A stretch of 64,000 bases of DNA from Gracilaria gracilis (GCA_030374805.1 JARGSG010000036.1:533750-597749), one strand, 5' to 3'. Shown: positions 9,251 to 19,805, counted from the first letter of the stretch. The notes: generated by a model from the letters alone, not told the origin. Numbers and translations are program-made.

Positions 9251-10084
9251 CTAAAAGAGAATGTCTTTTCTAAGGACATTGACATAGTTGGTGTGAAAAG
9301 GTGGAGGGTCAGCCAAGCCCGCTCTCTTGGTATCCTCGGAGGAAAGGTAGAAGTAAGCATTTCTGAATTCATACTCAGAGAATGAGGCGTGGAAGCAGGT
9401 AAGAGTGCTGCCGTAGGCGAGGAGGGATTGTACTGTGGAGGGGATATTGTAGGATATAGCTGTGTTGGAGGAGACTATGCCGAGTGGTTCCTTCATTATC
9501 GTTGAGACTATGGTATTGTAGCGGGTGGCCACGTCATGCATGGTAATGAAGCCGTGGGAGGAACCAACTAGGTTGAATGAAGAGATCCAGACGAGCTTTT
9601 CGTAGTAGGATTTAGAGAAAGCGTCTTCGTCAACGAAATTGCAAGTGAGACCTGCGTTAAAGAAGCGTTGTGCTAGTGCGAAAGCACATTTTCCGGTGAC
9701 AGTTGTGAGGCCGTTGGGAGTAAGAGGGGTGACGCCATCCTGTGGAGGTGCAGTGAGAGTTGGTACGGCGATGTAAAGAACTGCTCGTGTGGTGTGATGA
9801 AGACCATGTTTTGAAAGAATGGGAAGAATGTGGCCGTTCTGAATGAAGACCAAGTCTTGTCTGCGAGATGGAGGGCAGGAGCGAATTACTGTTTCCAACA
9901 AGTTGCTCCTGCCGCAGAAGAAACTGGGACCTTGCGGAATGCTGTGTGCGGCTATGAAATCTTGGAGTGAAAGAATGGTATCTTGAGGGGTACCGTGGTC
10001 GTAAAGCATGGAGCCAATGCGGCCTCTTCATACAACAACAGCTGGGGTGTGGGAGGAGTGGAGAGAAGAGGAAGGCGAGGTCAT
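9251..10084 (-). pseudogene. Ketopantoate-reductase-like (6PGDH-fold) protein, copy 1
   Basis: The ORF reads from 10009 in the minus direction, but comparison with the copy at 22367 places the start at the ATG at 10082-10084, with one in-frame TGA (10028-10030) between. Visible blocks are GPSFFCGRSNLLETV, QDLVFIQNGHILPIL, TTRAVLYIAV, a GLTTVTGK turn, AGLTCNFVDEDAF and YYEKLVWISSFNLVG. These resemble the C-terminal helical domain of ketopantoate-reductase-like or 6-phosphogluconate-dehydrogenase-like proteins, whereas the N-terminal Rossmann glycine motif is poor (RGRIGS). The true substrate is unknown. The gene is divergent from the coiled-coil gene, with about 520 bp between starts, and the pair recurs in insert 3. 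It may be a captured host gene. Confidence 0.5.
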
Positions 10085-10601
10085 TATGTCGAATTTGTTG
10101 GATGCTGTGAGGAGATATTGTGCTACAGGAGAAGAAGGGAGAGATGCTTAAGTAGAGAACGGCATTGCCGATGTATACATCGATAAAGTGGTTTCAGAGG
10201 ACAAGATAGTTTTTATGACTAAGTAGTTGAAAGAATGAGGTAGGTGGGTATGAAGGGATTAGGATTGATGAATGTGTTTATGAAAAAGAGATGTGTCGAA
10301 ATGAAGTATAAAGGGGAAGATGTAATGGTAAGGAGTTAAGGAACGGGCGCTGTGGATTGGTTTTGTGGGATGGTACTGAAAGGAAAAAACGAAAATATGG
10401 AAACATCTGGGAGAAATGGAGTTCTTGGGGAATGGCGGGAAATTAAGGTATAGAAAATTGTGATACAAATAGGCCTGCGGGGTAGAGGGGTGTATGGCTA
10501 CGATTGTAACGGCTGTGATCAGGGGTGGCAAAGAGGAGGGTTGTGGTGAGTCGCTCAGGCCTGTTCAAGTCGTTTATCGCCGGACGCCGTCTTTTCCCGG
10601 G
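10085..10601. promoter_or_regulatory. Divergent promoter region of the conserved gene pair
   Basis: This 517-bp stretch separates the starts of the reductase-like gene (minus) and the coiled-coil gene (plus). The equivalent region in insert 3 (21810-22366, 557 bp) shares short blocks near the coiled-coil start, and part of it is also found in insert 2 (15351-15500). I see no clear TATA box. That it is a promoter is inferred from the arrangement. Confidence 0.35.
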
Positions 10602-11557
10602 ATGTCGAATGGATACGTTGGTGACGAAGAGCTAATGGCTCTGCTGCATAGAACGGAAGTGGCAGAGACGCCGCTGTGGAAGGAGGGAGGGGGTACTGAG
10701 GGGGTTTGTGTGAGTCAGAAGGTTTGTAATGGGGATGGAGGAAGGGGTGGAGGTGGTGGGGATGGGAATGGAGTAGGAGGACCGGAGAGAAGGTTTATAG
10801 GGGAGATGGGGGAACGGGTGAGGAAGCTTGGGGGGAGTTTGAAGGAGCAATTGGACGACATGCTGTCGGAGATGGTGGCAAACATGGGAGGGGTGATGCT
10901 GAGTGTGTCGGAGGTTGGGGTGTCGATGGAATTGACTTCGATGATTCGGAAGAGGATGAAGTTGACTGGGGTGGGGGCTGTGGGACATGTGAATGGGATG
11001 TTGGAGTGCGTGGGGAGGGAGATGGGGAGGCTGCGAAAGGAGAACATGGGGCTGGAGGGTGGGGTTGAAGTGTTGGAGGAGCAAGTGGGACAGGTGGAAA
11101 AGGCGTGCAAATTGCTGATGGAGTTGAAGGAAATGGTGAGGGGAGGGGGAGTAGGGGTGGGAGAGGGAGCAGGTAAAGGGTCGCCGGTGAAGCCTGGTTA
11201 TCGGGGTGGGCAGGGGAGTGTGAGGGAGAGGGGGGAGAAGAGATAGGAGGAGAAGGTGTGGGGAGTCGACTGAAGAAGAGGAGGAAGGGTGGGGTGATGG
11301 TGGACGAGGATAAGAAGGTGTTTGTACCGCCGCAGCTGCCGGGTGGGGCGCCGTTGGTGGGTTTCGGGAGTGCGGCGGCGGCTGCGAGGACGGCGGAGCG
11401 TATATTCGAAGAGCAGGAGGAGAAAAGGCTGGGAGGGGTTGGAAGCTGCTTAGGGGCTAAGAGGGTGTACCAGAATGGGGAGAGTTTTCCGTTGGACTTC
11501 TTTAACTTGACGTTTAGGGAAACTGAGACTCAGGATCCAAATGCCGAGTGGGAATAA
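10602..11557 (+). CDS. Transposon-borne coiled-coil protein, copy A
   Basis: The start is the ATG of MSNGYVGDEELMALLHR, because the same start block is present in copies B and C. A Gly-rich spacer is followed by heptad-like leucines (residues about 120-190: MGRLRKENMGLEGGVEVLEEQVGQ), then a basic segment (SRLKKRRKGGVMVDEDKK), a conserved PPQLPGGAPLVGFGSA block, ARTAERIFEEQEEK, and a C-terminus NGESFPLDFFNLTF...TQDPNAEWE. One frame change in the G-rich run near 11228-11257 separates the two halves (10494-11246 and 11258-11557). No known family is recognised. Presence in three elements, always next to the element end, suggests a structural or DNA-binding accessory of the transposon. Confidence 0.55.
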
Positions 11558-11821
11558 ACCAGCGCTGGTGACCCGAGAGTAAATTTTTTGAGTGATTTTG
11601 ACCACTGCGACGAATGTGAGGTAACAGGCAGTAGCGCACGAACTGCAAACTAGCATACAACTTCAAGAAATGGAGTTCAACTGCGGTACGTGGAAATGCG
11701 ATTTCCAAAAAAAAATTTCTGCCCTGCCCACTAGCGCAATCTGCGAAATTGCTAGTTTTTTCGGACTTTTATTTTCATAACTAGCGGTCTAGCATACTAG
11801 ACTAGCTTTTCGAGAACACCG
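11558..11821. repeat. Right subterminal and terminal repeat of insert 1
   Basis: Reading inward from 11821, the sequence CGGTGTTCTCGAAAAGCTAG, a TATGCTAG element, ATAAAAGTCCG and AACTAGCA match the left ends of inserts 2 (14125 on) and 3 (20670 on). At least five GCTAG/CTAGC motifs occur. Such clustered subterminal motifs are typical transposase binding sites in CACTA/Plavaka-type elements. Confidence 0.65.
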
Positions 11822-12184
11822 ACGTATGCGCAGCACCTAAGCACGGACAAAGGAGCGTGCAGCGACGATAACAACGGGGCACGAGACAAACGCGCAGCAC
11901 CGGTAGCGGCGGCAGAACGACCCTATGGGAAACTAGACGATGAAGAATCGGCTAGGGGGCTCTTGAGGTTTACCACGGTCAGTTCTGCCCAGCGGGAGGT
12001 GCTGAAGTGCATCTCCGGGGACAGCATCCACGTGTCGAAAAATAACAAACAATCTACCTACAAAGGGGGTCCCTGAGGACTGGCACAACACAGTGCATGA
12101 GCCGTACACGTGGACACCATGAGGGGCACCTTGTGCACACGAAACTACTACTATGCTACTATGCATACCCAATACGGGCTGATT

Positions 12185-12720
12185 CTATAGCACTAAATTA
12201 CTCCCTAAAGCTATAGGACCATTCAAAGTAATTCAGAGCGACGGTACCTATCCTGGAAAAGGGTTCAGAGAACACTGTATCGATTGACCGCATCACCAAA
12301 TCTCCAGCCGAAGAAGAACAGCCTAAAAGTCCACCTGAACGTCAACAACAGCCACCACCACCAGGGAAAAGAGTAGTCAGTGCAGACCCATTGAAACCAA
12401 CAGCAAGAACACCAGCCTCGGCACCAAATAGAACCCCGTCAGAACCAAACAAAACCCTACCACATCGGAAGGAGTTATCTATACGATCGTTGGACAGGAG
12501 AACACCAAAGAAGGAATTCGTTACCGTGTTTGGTGGTACGGATGGACAGCCTTTTATGATACAATGGAACCTCCTGGCCTTATACCGAACAATTTCAGTA
12601 TCCGTTACTGGAGAAAACGCAAACAGCAGCCACCACCCGGATCTTTAAGTGTCCCTCTGGAGCAGCAACGATAGAAGGGGGGGGAACACTATGGGACGGT
12701 AGAGTTTTTGTTATTTTTTT
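12185..12720 (+). pseudogene. R1 pol 3' end: integrase C-terminus and chromodomain remnant
   Basis: Two frames carry homology to R2 pol. First comes KLLPKAIGPFKVIQSDG (about 12190-12240), matching KLLPKSSPPFKV in R2, then after a frame change SENTVSIDRIT (about 12265-12300). A Pro/Gln-rich linker follows. Near 12475-12630 the chromodomain-like block appears: GQENTKEGIRYRVWWYGW, then DTMEPPGLIPNNFSIRYW. The aromatic residues and the RYW end match R2. Chromodomains steer gypsy (chromovirus) integrases to modified chromatin. The fragment is broken and cannot be functional. Confidence 0.6.
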
Positions 12721-12837
12721 CGCGTGCGAGGCGCAACTAAAAAGCGGAAGAACATAAAGCAGAAAAGAGACAAACAAGCACAAGCATGAACATTTATTGG
12801 AAAAGGTTACTCCAAGGAGTTCAGTAGACTACGAAGA

Positions 12838-14120
12838 CTACTTTCCGCTATGATGGGACCCGCCTCGGCCACTACCAGAACCTCCGTACGCCCCCGGCAA
12901 TGAATTTCGACCAGAACAGCGGCCGTTACTGCTACCACGAGAGCCACCACCTGCCCAGCTCCAGCCAGCGGCAGCTGAGCCACGGGATGGCCTGGCGGTA
13001 CGGTGAGCGGCTGACAACGTGCTCGATGACGCTTGGCCTGTTAGATTCGTCCTCACCATAGGAGTGCCAACGGACGGAGCAGCAGCACCCGATGCGGCAA
13101 CACCAGAAGACGCAGGCGCCGATGGAGGGCGATTATAATAGATCCGCCGACGCTGGGATGGTGGAGGAACCCCGGCTACGGCCAGAAGAACCGAGCGAGC
13201 CCAATGGCACGGAACCCGCCGGCGCAGTCGCAGACCTATGGGGGGTAGCTCCACTCTAAACACTGGGCTGCCCATAACCACCAGGGTACTGCTACGTTGG
13301 ATGGGGACCAACCGGAGCAGAGAAAGCGGGCATAGCCTGAGGGTTCGGAGAAAACGGGGCCCAACCTTGGTCCACCATTTGGGGTAAAGAACCAACCTGG
13401 TCGGACACCAAGAGGTACATAATCTGTTGAAATTGGTCACAAAACTTCCGCAGCGCCTCCGTCTGGTTGGAATATTGAACCAGAGTGGGAAAGGAACTCG
13501 TAACTGCATCAATGGCCTGTACGGCAGAAGGCGGACCAAGACGCTTGAGATGCTGCAGGCACGCCTGGTTAAGACGTTGCAGTGCCTTCTCATTAGTCTT
13601 CAGGTGCTCACATTCACGGGGTAGGGTTGGAGAGGGTACGGGCACTCACCGAAACGGACCTGAAACCCTGATACCAACCTGAGTGTTTGGAACTCTGCGG
13701 TTAGCTGGAGGAGGAACCGTATTGAAGAGGCTTAAGGCCACTGGGAGATTCGAAGGAATCTCCAGGGACTCGATACCCGATTGAGGTCACAACATAACAG
13801 GTTCTTCTTCATTCGGGCCAGGCGTGGGATCATCAGCCAAGTGATTGGCCAAAATGTGCTCCTCCTCCTCTACCACGTGGAGCTCCTGCGAATTCCAAAC
13901 CGCTCAAGCCTGGTCGGGCCCCTAAGTATGGCTTAAAGCAGCATCTAATAGGTCTTTAAGCTCATGGGCCGTATATAGAGTTTCATGGACCAGGTGGGCA
14001 CCGGTTAGCTCATCGCGAATAACAGTGACAAAATGCTTCTGCAAACAGAACACACGGCCAACTGGAGTCAATGAATGCCCCGGGAAGGGGAATTTGGACG
14101 ACCAGGCGGCCCAGGTGATC
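12838..14120 (-). pseudogene. R1 antisense gene, 3' half
   Basis: Minus-strand sequence homologous to the C-terminal half of the antisense gene of R2. At 14080-13925 the block LTPVGRVFCLQKHFVTVI and AHELKDLLDAAL aligns with QPPGRVFFIPPRVIGNI and IEQLETLL of R2. At 13645-13292 the block GPPSAVQAIDAV, then LVQYSNQTEALRKFCDQF and SDQVGSL aligns with GPTSVVEALTLL, AQYMRSF and TNQVAGL. A Gly/Ser/Arg-rich tail follows to 12838. Several frame changes are present. The 5' half is at 42606-44182, the two having been separated by insert 2. Confidence 0.55.
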
Positions 14121-14421
14121 ACGTCGGTGTTCTCGGAGTGCTAGTTTAGTATGCTAGATCGCCAGTTGCCAAAATAAAATTCCGAAAAAACTAACATTTT
14201 TGCAGTTTGCGCTAGTTGGCAAGGCAAAAAAGAAATCTTTTAGAAATTACGTTTCCGTCCAGTGCGGTTTAGACCTCACCTATTGCAGTTGAAGGTTAGT
14301 TTGCAGTTCTTTTGCCACCGCTCGTAACCTTACATTCCCCACCCTCGTCAAAAACACTCCAAAAATTACGAACTCACCATTAGCGCTCCCTAATTCCAAC
14401 CCTGCATTCGGATCCTGAATC

Positions 14422-15350
14422 TCAATTTCCCCAAAATTTCAAGTTGAAGAACTCCAATGGGACACTCTCTCCATTCTCGTACATCTTCTTAGCCTTAAAC
14501 CGGATTCCAACCTCTCCGAGCCCCTTCTTCTCCTGCTCCTCCAGTATGCGCTCCGCCGTTCGCACAGCTGCCGTCGCACTACGAAACGCAAGTAGTGGAG
14601 TTCCTCCCGGAAGCTGCCACCTCAAACAGATCTCACCATCCTTGTTCACCAGCAGCCCCCCTGCGCTCCCTTCCGCCTCTTCCTTAGCCGACGCCCTCCA
14701 ACTTCCCCTTTTTTATCTCCCCTCCTCCTCCCCCTCACACAGCCACGTCCACCGCGAGACAATGGTGAAATCGGTGACTTTTCCCATCTCCAATTTTCTC
14801 TCCTGACTCCTCCTTCCCTCAACAGCTCCTTCCACTCCAACAACAATTCGCACGCATTTTCCACCTGCGCCACTTGCTTCTGTAAGACCCCACCCGACCT
14901 TGTAGGCCAATATCCTCCGTTCTTAGCTTCATCATCTCCCTCGCAACGCATACCACAATCGCAATCACATACGTACCAGTTTCCACTCAAACCAGCTTCA
15001 CCCTTTTCCGAATCCTCGAAATCAAATCCATTTGCACCCAAACCCCCGACACACTCCGCAGCACTCCTCCCATCTCAATCACTATCTCAGAAAGCCTGTC
15101 GTTTCCATTTTCGTCCAGATCCCCTCCAAAGCTTCTCATCTCCTGCTGCATCTCCTTCGCAAACCTCCACTCCGGTCCTCTATCCTCTACGCCCACTCAC
15201 CACCACCCCCTTCTCCTTCCTAATGTTCTTCCTTTTCTCCAAAAAATTTTTGTATGCACCCTCTTCTTTTTTCCGTTGCTGCATATCTGGTACATCTGTC
15301 CTATGACGCAAAGCCACTAGCTTCTCGTCCTACTGGTACCAATTCGACAT
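14422..15350 (-). pseudogene. Coiled-coil protein, copy B (decayed)
   Basis: The start block MSNWYQ, stop, DEKLVALRHRTDVPDM is readable at 15350-15290, equivalent to MSNGY...DEELMALLHRTEV of copy A. The end block QLPGGTPLLAFRSA, AVRTAERILEEQEKKGLG and NGESVPLEFFNLKF lies at 14620-14430. The middle contains frame changes and a stop, with the heptad region LQKQVAQVENACELLLEWKE recognisable. It is oriented inward from the left end of insert 2, exactly as copy C is in insert 3. Confidence 0.65.
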
Positions 15351-15875
15351 CGCAGAGACTGACGGGGTTTAGCAATAAGCGAGATAACAGCAACCGAGAT
15401 GTAAGAAATACCTCCTATGCTTCTCAACACTGTGCAAAGTCATGGCACTGTCGGTCACACGCCCGCTTGCGGCGCACGACTATTTATATCCAATTCTTCT
15501 CTTCGCCAATTTCCCGCCAAGTAATTGTTTTCCGAGAAATTTCAAAACTCTTCCTGTTTTGTTTAGCACCAATGTCAGGTATGGCCCACGTTGCTTTAAA
15601 AATACTACAAATTCTCACTGCCCATGCCTTGTCTAACCCCATCTCTCTCATAAACACAATCCTCAAACTTATCTCCTATGATGTCTTTATGCCCTCTTCT
15701 TCATTTATTCATTCATGGAACTCTTCTTACCCCTTACAGGTTGAACAGAAAAGGTCTACTGTAGAGGGATCTATTCTCTTTGAGACATTCGTAGGGATGC
15801 TTCTTATTTGTTACAGTGAGTGCTTCGTATATCCGTGAGAATAGTATAGCAGTCAATACAATCGTATCGATTGAA
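15351..15875. other. Remnant of the divergent promoter; reductase-like gene absent
   Basis: Positions 15351-15510 share blocks with the divergent region of insert 3 (a CCACTTGCGCTGCACGACC-like block), but the ketopantoate-reductase-like gene expected next is missing. An ORF covering 15254-15838 overlaps the coiled-coil start block and has no supporting homology. A deletion of this gene in insert 2 is the simplest reading. Confidence 0.35.
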
Positions 15876-15879
15876 AAAC

Positions 15880-16075
15880 CCGAATTTCATGGACTAGAGT
15901 CGTATTTACCAGTAGCGGGTTCTACTTACAACCTATGGAGATCTACTACTGCTAATACTTAAGTGATATTACTCAGCTGAGTAATACCACTTAAGTATTC
16001 CCAGCAATAGATCATCAGTACTCTTGTCAATCTTAGCACTCTGGTAATACCTACGTTCTCCCACATCTTTGTATG
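15880..16075. repeat. Long imperfect palindrome, about 190 bp, no spacer
   Basis: The centre is CTCAG/CTGAG at 15976/15977. The inner arms ATACTTAAGTGATATTACTCAG (15955-15976) and CTGAGTAATACCACTTAAGTAT (15977-15998) differ at one pair. Outward, GATCTACTACTGCT pairs loosely with AGCAATAGATC, and GTATTTACCAG with CTGGTAATACC. It may be a small foldback element or MITE inside insert 2. It is unrelated in sequence to the 73-bp palindromes. Confidence 0.5.
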
Positions 16076-16517
16076 AATTATACAGAATTAGATCAGAGGC
16101 ACACTGAAGATCATCATCGCGCGAGAAACCTGAGAGGCATTGAGTTCAAGGCATCCCTGATGCTTGTTTCACCGCTTTAATTGATACAACTGACAATGCA
16201 GCACGTAGAGAGAACGAAAACAACTTTTGATGAGCTCACGATGTCTGCGGCGCAACCGAACTCACCAAATTCGTTGATTCAACATTTAGCGCATTTTGCT
16301 TTCTGAAACTCGTGTGGCGCATCAAGGCAACGGACCTGCGTGAGCTACTGACGCACGTAGTACAAGGGGCTGTGAAGCAGGCCCGAACGAGAGTTAGTTG
16401 TACATGGCCGCGATGTTGCTGCAAACGCGATACCCAGTAGTAGTAGCACGTGTGCCTCGGATGCCGAGATTTGGGGCCGACCGGGGTGGCAGGGCCAAAA
16501 AAATTGTTTAATTTTTT

Positions 16518-16591
16518 GGACAGCGGACCGATGTGCCGTGGCGCTTCATCGGGGCACCGATGAAGCGCCGCGATACCTGGGTCCGCTGTCC
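16518..16591. repeat. 73-bp palindrome unit in insert 2, left of R2
   Basis: GGACAGCGGACCGATGTGCC through GTGGCGCTTCATCGG and its mirror to GGGTCCGCTGTCC, 74 bp in all. The same unit recurs to the right of R2, consistent with R2 having split the repeat region of insert 2. The stretch 16080-16517 before it and 16592-16981 after it show nothing I can name. Confidence 0.75.
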
Positions 16592-16986
16592 GGCGGGGGG
16601 TCTAGACCGCCGGTCCTTGATGCATTTGGAGGGATTCAAAACCACCCTAACACACTAATTTAGGGTGTTTCAAGAGCATCTGCAGCAAGGCTCACTATAC
16701 CAACGTGATTAATGTATGCAGCCCCATAAGTGTTGTACTAGGCTCAAAGTCCCCATGAGAAAGGATTTAACTTCATGTGAACCTATTCTGTAAAAAGATG
16801 ACGTATATGATGTTTGCGCACGAGCATTCGTGCGTGTCAGTAGTCTGCGGAGACGCGCGTGTTTCGTCTACGGCTTTGCAGTGATATGTATAGACCGGGC
16901 GGTATCTGTGCCAGGCAGTCGCTTCTGTGACGTAAGCGTAGAATTGACGCAATTTTATTGCTACACATATTTATATTATTACTTGG

Positions 16987-17494
16987 TGTAGTACGATGAG
17001 ACCTCAGTGGGTTGTTGCCATGTGGTCCTATTTGTGCGCCTTGCTGGCTACACTGCACCCAATTGGTATTCTGTATTTTATAATTTCTAATTTCTGATTT
17101 ATAGTTTAGGATAGCTTAGCATTGCTGGCCCATGACAGTAGGTCATGGGTGCAGCCGATGACTTCATGCCCGCATGGGAGATCGGCGTCGGTGCACCTTG
17201 TATATATTGTGGTGCACCTCGCCTTCCCCCTCGGGTATTGTAAAGTCAGGCACCATTAGGGCAGTAACTATACCATCTTGGTCACTTGCTACTCTATTAC
17301 TATTCAGGTTTTACCGAACGTCGAGGTCTACTACCGTACCCCTACACGGTCTAGACTAGTTGCCCCGCCGTTTGCCCCTGCGGGTTTCAGGTGCCCCACT
17401 ACCATACTGGTTGTTTGTTTTTCCCTTTTAGGTTGAGCCCTCGCGCGCTCCCTCTACCAGGGGGACCCCACACCTCATCGGTATTTGTACGACA
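16987..17494 (+). repeat. R2 5' LTR
   Basis: 508 bp, TGTAGTACGATGAGACC...GTATTTGTACGACA. By eye a few percent of positions differ from the 3' LTR, so the insertion is not very recent. A TATATATT at 17201-17208 lies between two direct copies of GGTGCACCT (17190-17198 and 17211-17219), a likely core promoter. Confidence 0.88.
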
Positions 17495-17497
17495 TTT

Positions 17498-17515
17498 TGG
17501 TCTCCCGACCTAGAA
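17498..17515 (+). other. R2 putative primer binding site
   Basis: TGGTCTCCCGACCTAGAA begins three bases after the 5' LTR. The leading TGG complements the CCA end of a tRNA. I cannot name the tRNA without a tRNA set from the organism. Confidence 0.45.
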
Positions 17516-17641
17516 GTTTCTTGGTTTTTCTCGTACCTTTACTGGAGAACAGAAGACATTCGAAAGGATTCTGGAAGTTCACACACCTATTTGATTTCGT
17601 AGGAATACTCGCGGAGCAATAGGATACCACTATTGGTCACT

Positions 17642-18610
17642 ATGGTAAGACCTACAAAAATTACTCGTTGCTCTAGCGCGCCACCTAGCCACAAGGGTTC
17701 TGGTGCTGCTTCGGCCGCCAAACCAATTCTGGATTATCCCGAGGAGCTGCTTCGGCAACCCCGGGCCGGAACCTTAAATGGTACGGGTACTCAGCCACAG
17801 TTGGCTCCTGAACCTACTAAGGAATTGCCGACAACGGTTGAGGACCTTTGGCCCCAATTGGAAGATCGAGCGAAAGCTTTTTTTACCGCTACGGTTAATG
17901 AAGCTATGACCTCAATGGACATGGACGCCGTTACCCGCTTGGTGGTTGATCGAGCCGTGCACGAGCTCTCTCAACGCATACCTAAATTGGTTGAAACATA
18001 CCTCTTATCGGGTGCCCGGGAGCATATCTACCGAGGGGTTCAAGACCTTTGGGTTTCTGAAGGAATAGCGGAAGCCAAAACCGCTGGGGTAAATATGGTT
18101 ACTCGCATACAACAAGGGATTCCCGCAGGTTCTTCCGCACCAATCAAGCCAATCCCGGCCTATAGTGCGTACCTACAAAGCTTAAGGCAATGTCAAGAGG
18201 GCCATATAGAGATGGGGCCTCGAGACATGTACTTGCCACCCATTGGAGGTAACGTTCAAAAGGACACCAAGACTAATGGACCTGAGGACGATTCGTGTGA
18301 CCCAGAAGAGAGGCGACGAAGAAAAAACCGCAAGGGTAAAGAAAGGAGGAGGAAAACGGGAAAGAATCCCGGATATGACTCTGACTCCGATTCCTCGAGC
18401 TCCGATACCGATACTGGTTCATCGTCGGATGATGACCGTAAAGGTAGACGCAAGAAGAAACCAAACCGGTTGGCGAAAAAGTCGTCAAAGAGAAACCGTA
18501 AAGGTAAGAAGAAACGGTACGAGTCGTCCGACTCGGATTCGGACACCGCTACAACCCTAGAGGTGCGTCAACCACTGAACGATCTGTTCACCAAAAGCGG
18601 TTCAGTATAG
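17642..18610 (+). pseudogene. R2 gag, N-terminal part
   Basis: Starts MVRPTKITRC (ATG at 17642; another ATG lies at 17633). It has a helical region (residues about 65-170) and then a highly charged tail with RRRKNRKGKERRRKTGK and repeated Ser/Asp runs (DSDSDSSSSDTDTGSSSDDD), which resembles a nucleic-acid-binding and phospho-acceptor region. It ends at a TAG (18608-18610); the capsid part continues in another frame starting near 18604, so a one-base change separates them. Confidence 0.65.
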
Positions 18611-19805
18611 GTCATATCGGTTGAGAAATCAATCCTCTGCTTACACCCAAGAGGTTGCGCAGAAGATCATCAAGCACCATAAGAAGCTCAGCTGCCAGAT
18701 GGATGATACTACCTTCACAGGTGATGATCCCATTGCGGTAATTGAGTTTCTGCAGAAGTTCAAGATTGCATGTGACCAAAGTGGGGTTTCCGAAGGCGCT
18801 GCCATGAGGTTATTCCAATTTTAACTTAAAGGTCGAGCTTACCACTTGCTGCAAGGCAGGCTTCGTGTAAATACCATGGCGGTTGACGAAGAGGAAACAG
18901 AGATGTTAGAGACGTACCCAGAAGTGATTAATTTCATGTTGGGAACTTACGCTACCGATGAGGGTATCCACGAAGGTTACGCTGAGGTGCTGGCATACCG
19001 CCAGCGCTCTAAGCAGACCGAAATTGAATTCTCGTTGGGCCTTTGGAACCTGGCCACCCGATGCGGTAAGGTTTTTACCACTAGTAGGTTAAAGTCGCTC
19101 TTTGCCGACAATGTCGACAAAGCGATTCGTTCCAAGGTACGCAACTACCTGGCGAACAACCGTAAGGTGGACTATAATGGGCTTTCCCGTTATGTCCGGG
19201 GACTAAGCGACACTCTCCGTCACGGAAAGAAGCTGTCGGCGTCCCATACCTCAAAGGATAAACCGAAACGGTCAGTATTGGAGCTAGAAGAAAGCACTAC
19301 CTTAGAGGGTGATTTACTCATTCGCATACCCACAGGGATGGCGGTTAATCTCGTGACTGCGCCGCAAGCTCAGTCACGAGCCCCCTCTATTGGAAATTGG
19401 TCGTCGACAGTACCACCAGCTTCGGTAAGGTCGCCACCAAGTGCGGCGAGCACTCAACAAACCTCAACGTGTGGTTCGCAAGTATCTTCGTATGCTACGG
19501 CACCGACCAATCCGGTTGCCCGACCTACGTCTATGGCAATGCGTGATCCACAGACAAGTAGATTGGTCTGCTGGCTCTGTTTATCGTCAGACCATCTGGG
19601 GAACAGATGTCACAAAATACCCCCAGGGGTGCGGGAACATCTGATCAGTGCCAGACAGCAGAACCACCGTAACCTATATGGATCTGGAAAGAGGGTACAA
19701 GCTCAACCACCACCATCTGAGGTTCATCTCGTCGAGGAAACACCAATCTTGGAGAAGGACAGTCCCTCTCATGAAGAGCAGGAAAACACCGAACGGTTAG
19801 CGTAG
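18604..19805 (+). pseudogene. R2 gag, capsid and zinc knuckle
   Basis: The capsid-like region includes FTGDDPIAVIEFLQKFKIAC and GAAMRLFQF, then an in-frame TAA (18822-18824) and LLQGRLRVNTM onward, a typical gypsy gag helical core. The CCHC knuckle is CWLCLSSDHLGNRC at about 19571-19612 (C-x2-C-x4-H-x4-C), expected to bind the RNA genome. The stop and the frame break upstream make this copy defective. The protease begins about 60 bases downstream in another frame, as is common for gag-pol frameshift expression. Confidence 0.75.

Larger units (their letters stand above)
1..11821. mobile_element. Insert 1: KDZ/Plavaka-like DNA transposon with modification-enzyme cargo (left end outside window)
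   Basis: The right end AACACCG lies at 11815-11821 and abuts ACGT (11822-11825), the same junction as in inserts 2 and 3. Inside the end are several GCTAG/CTAGC subterminal repeats (about 11745-11810). Reading inward from the right end come the coiled-coil gene, the divergent ketopantoate-reductase-like gene, the dioxygenase/ParB gene, palindromic satellites (4.3-4.9 and 3.1 kb) and the methyltransferase/SET gene. The coiled-coil and reductase-like genes and the palindromes are shared with insert 3, which is why I place the cargo in the same element. The transposase expected at the other end is not in the window. The element lies inside retroelement R1. Membership of the methyltransferase gene in this element is inferred, because the left end is not seen. 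Confidence 0.6.
11822..14124 (+). mobile_element. R1 gypsy retroelement, fragment between inserts 1 and 2
   Basis: This is the part of the outermost LTR element left between two DNA transposon insertions. It runs from the ACGT duplicate of insert 1 (11822-11825) to the ACGT duplicate of insert 2 (14121-14124). It holds the pol 3' end on the plus strand and the 3' half of the antisense gene on the minus strand. Positions 11826-12180 have no readable pol frame and are badly decayed. The 5' part of R1 is outside the window beyond insert 1; the remainder resumes at 42606. Confidence 0.6.
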
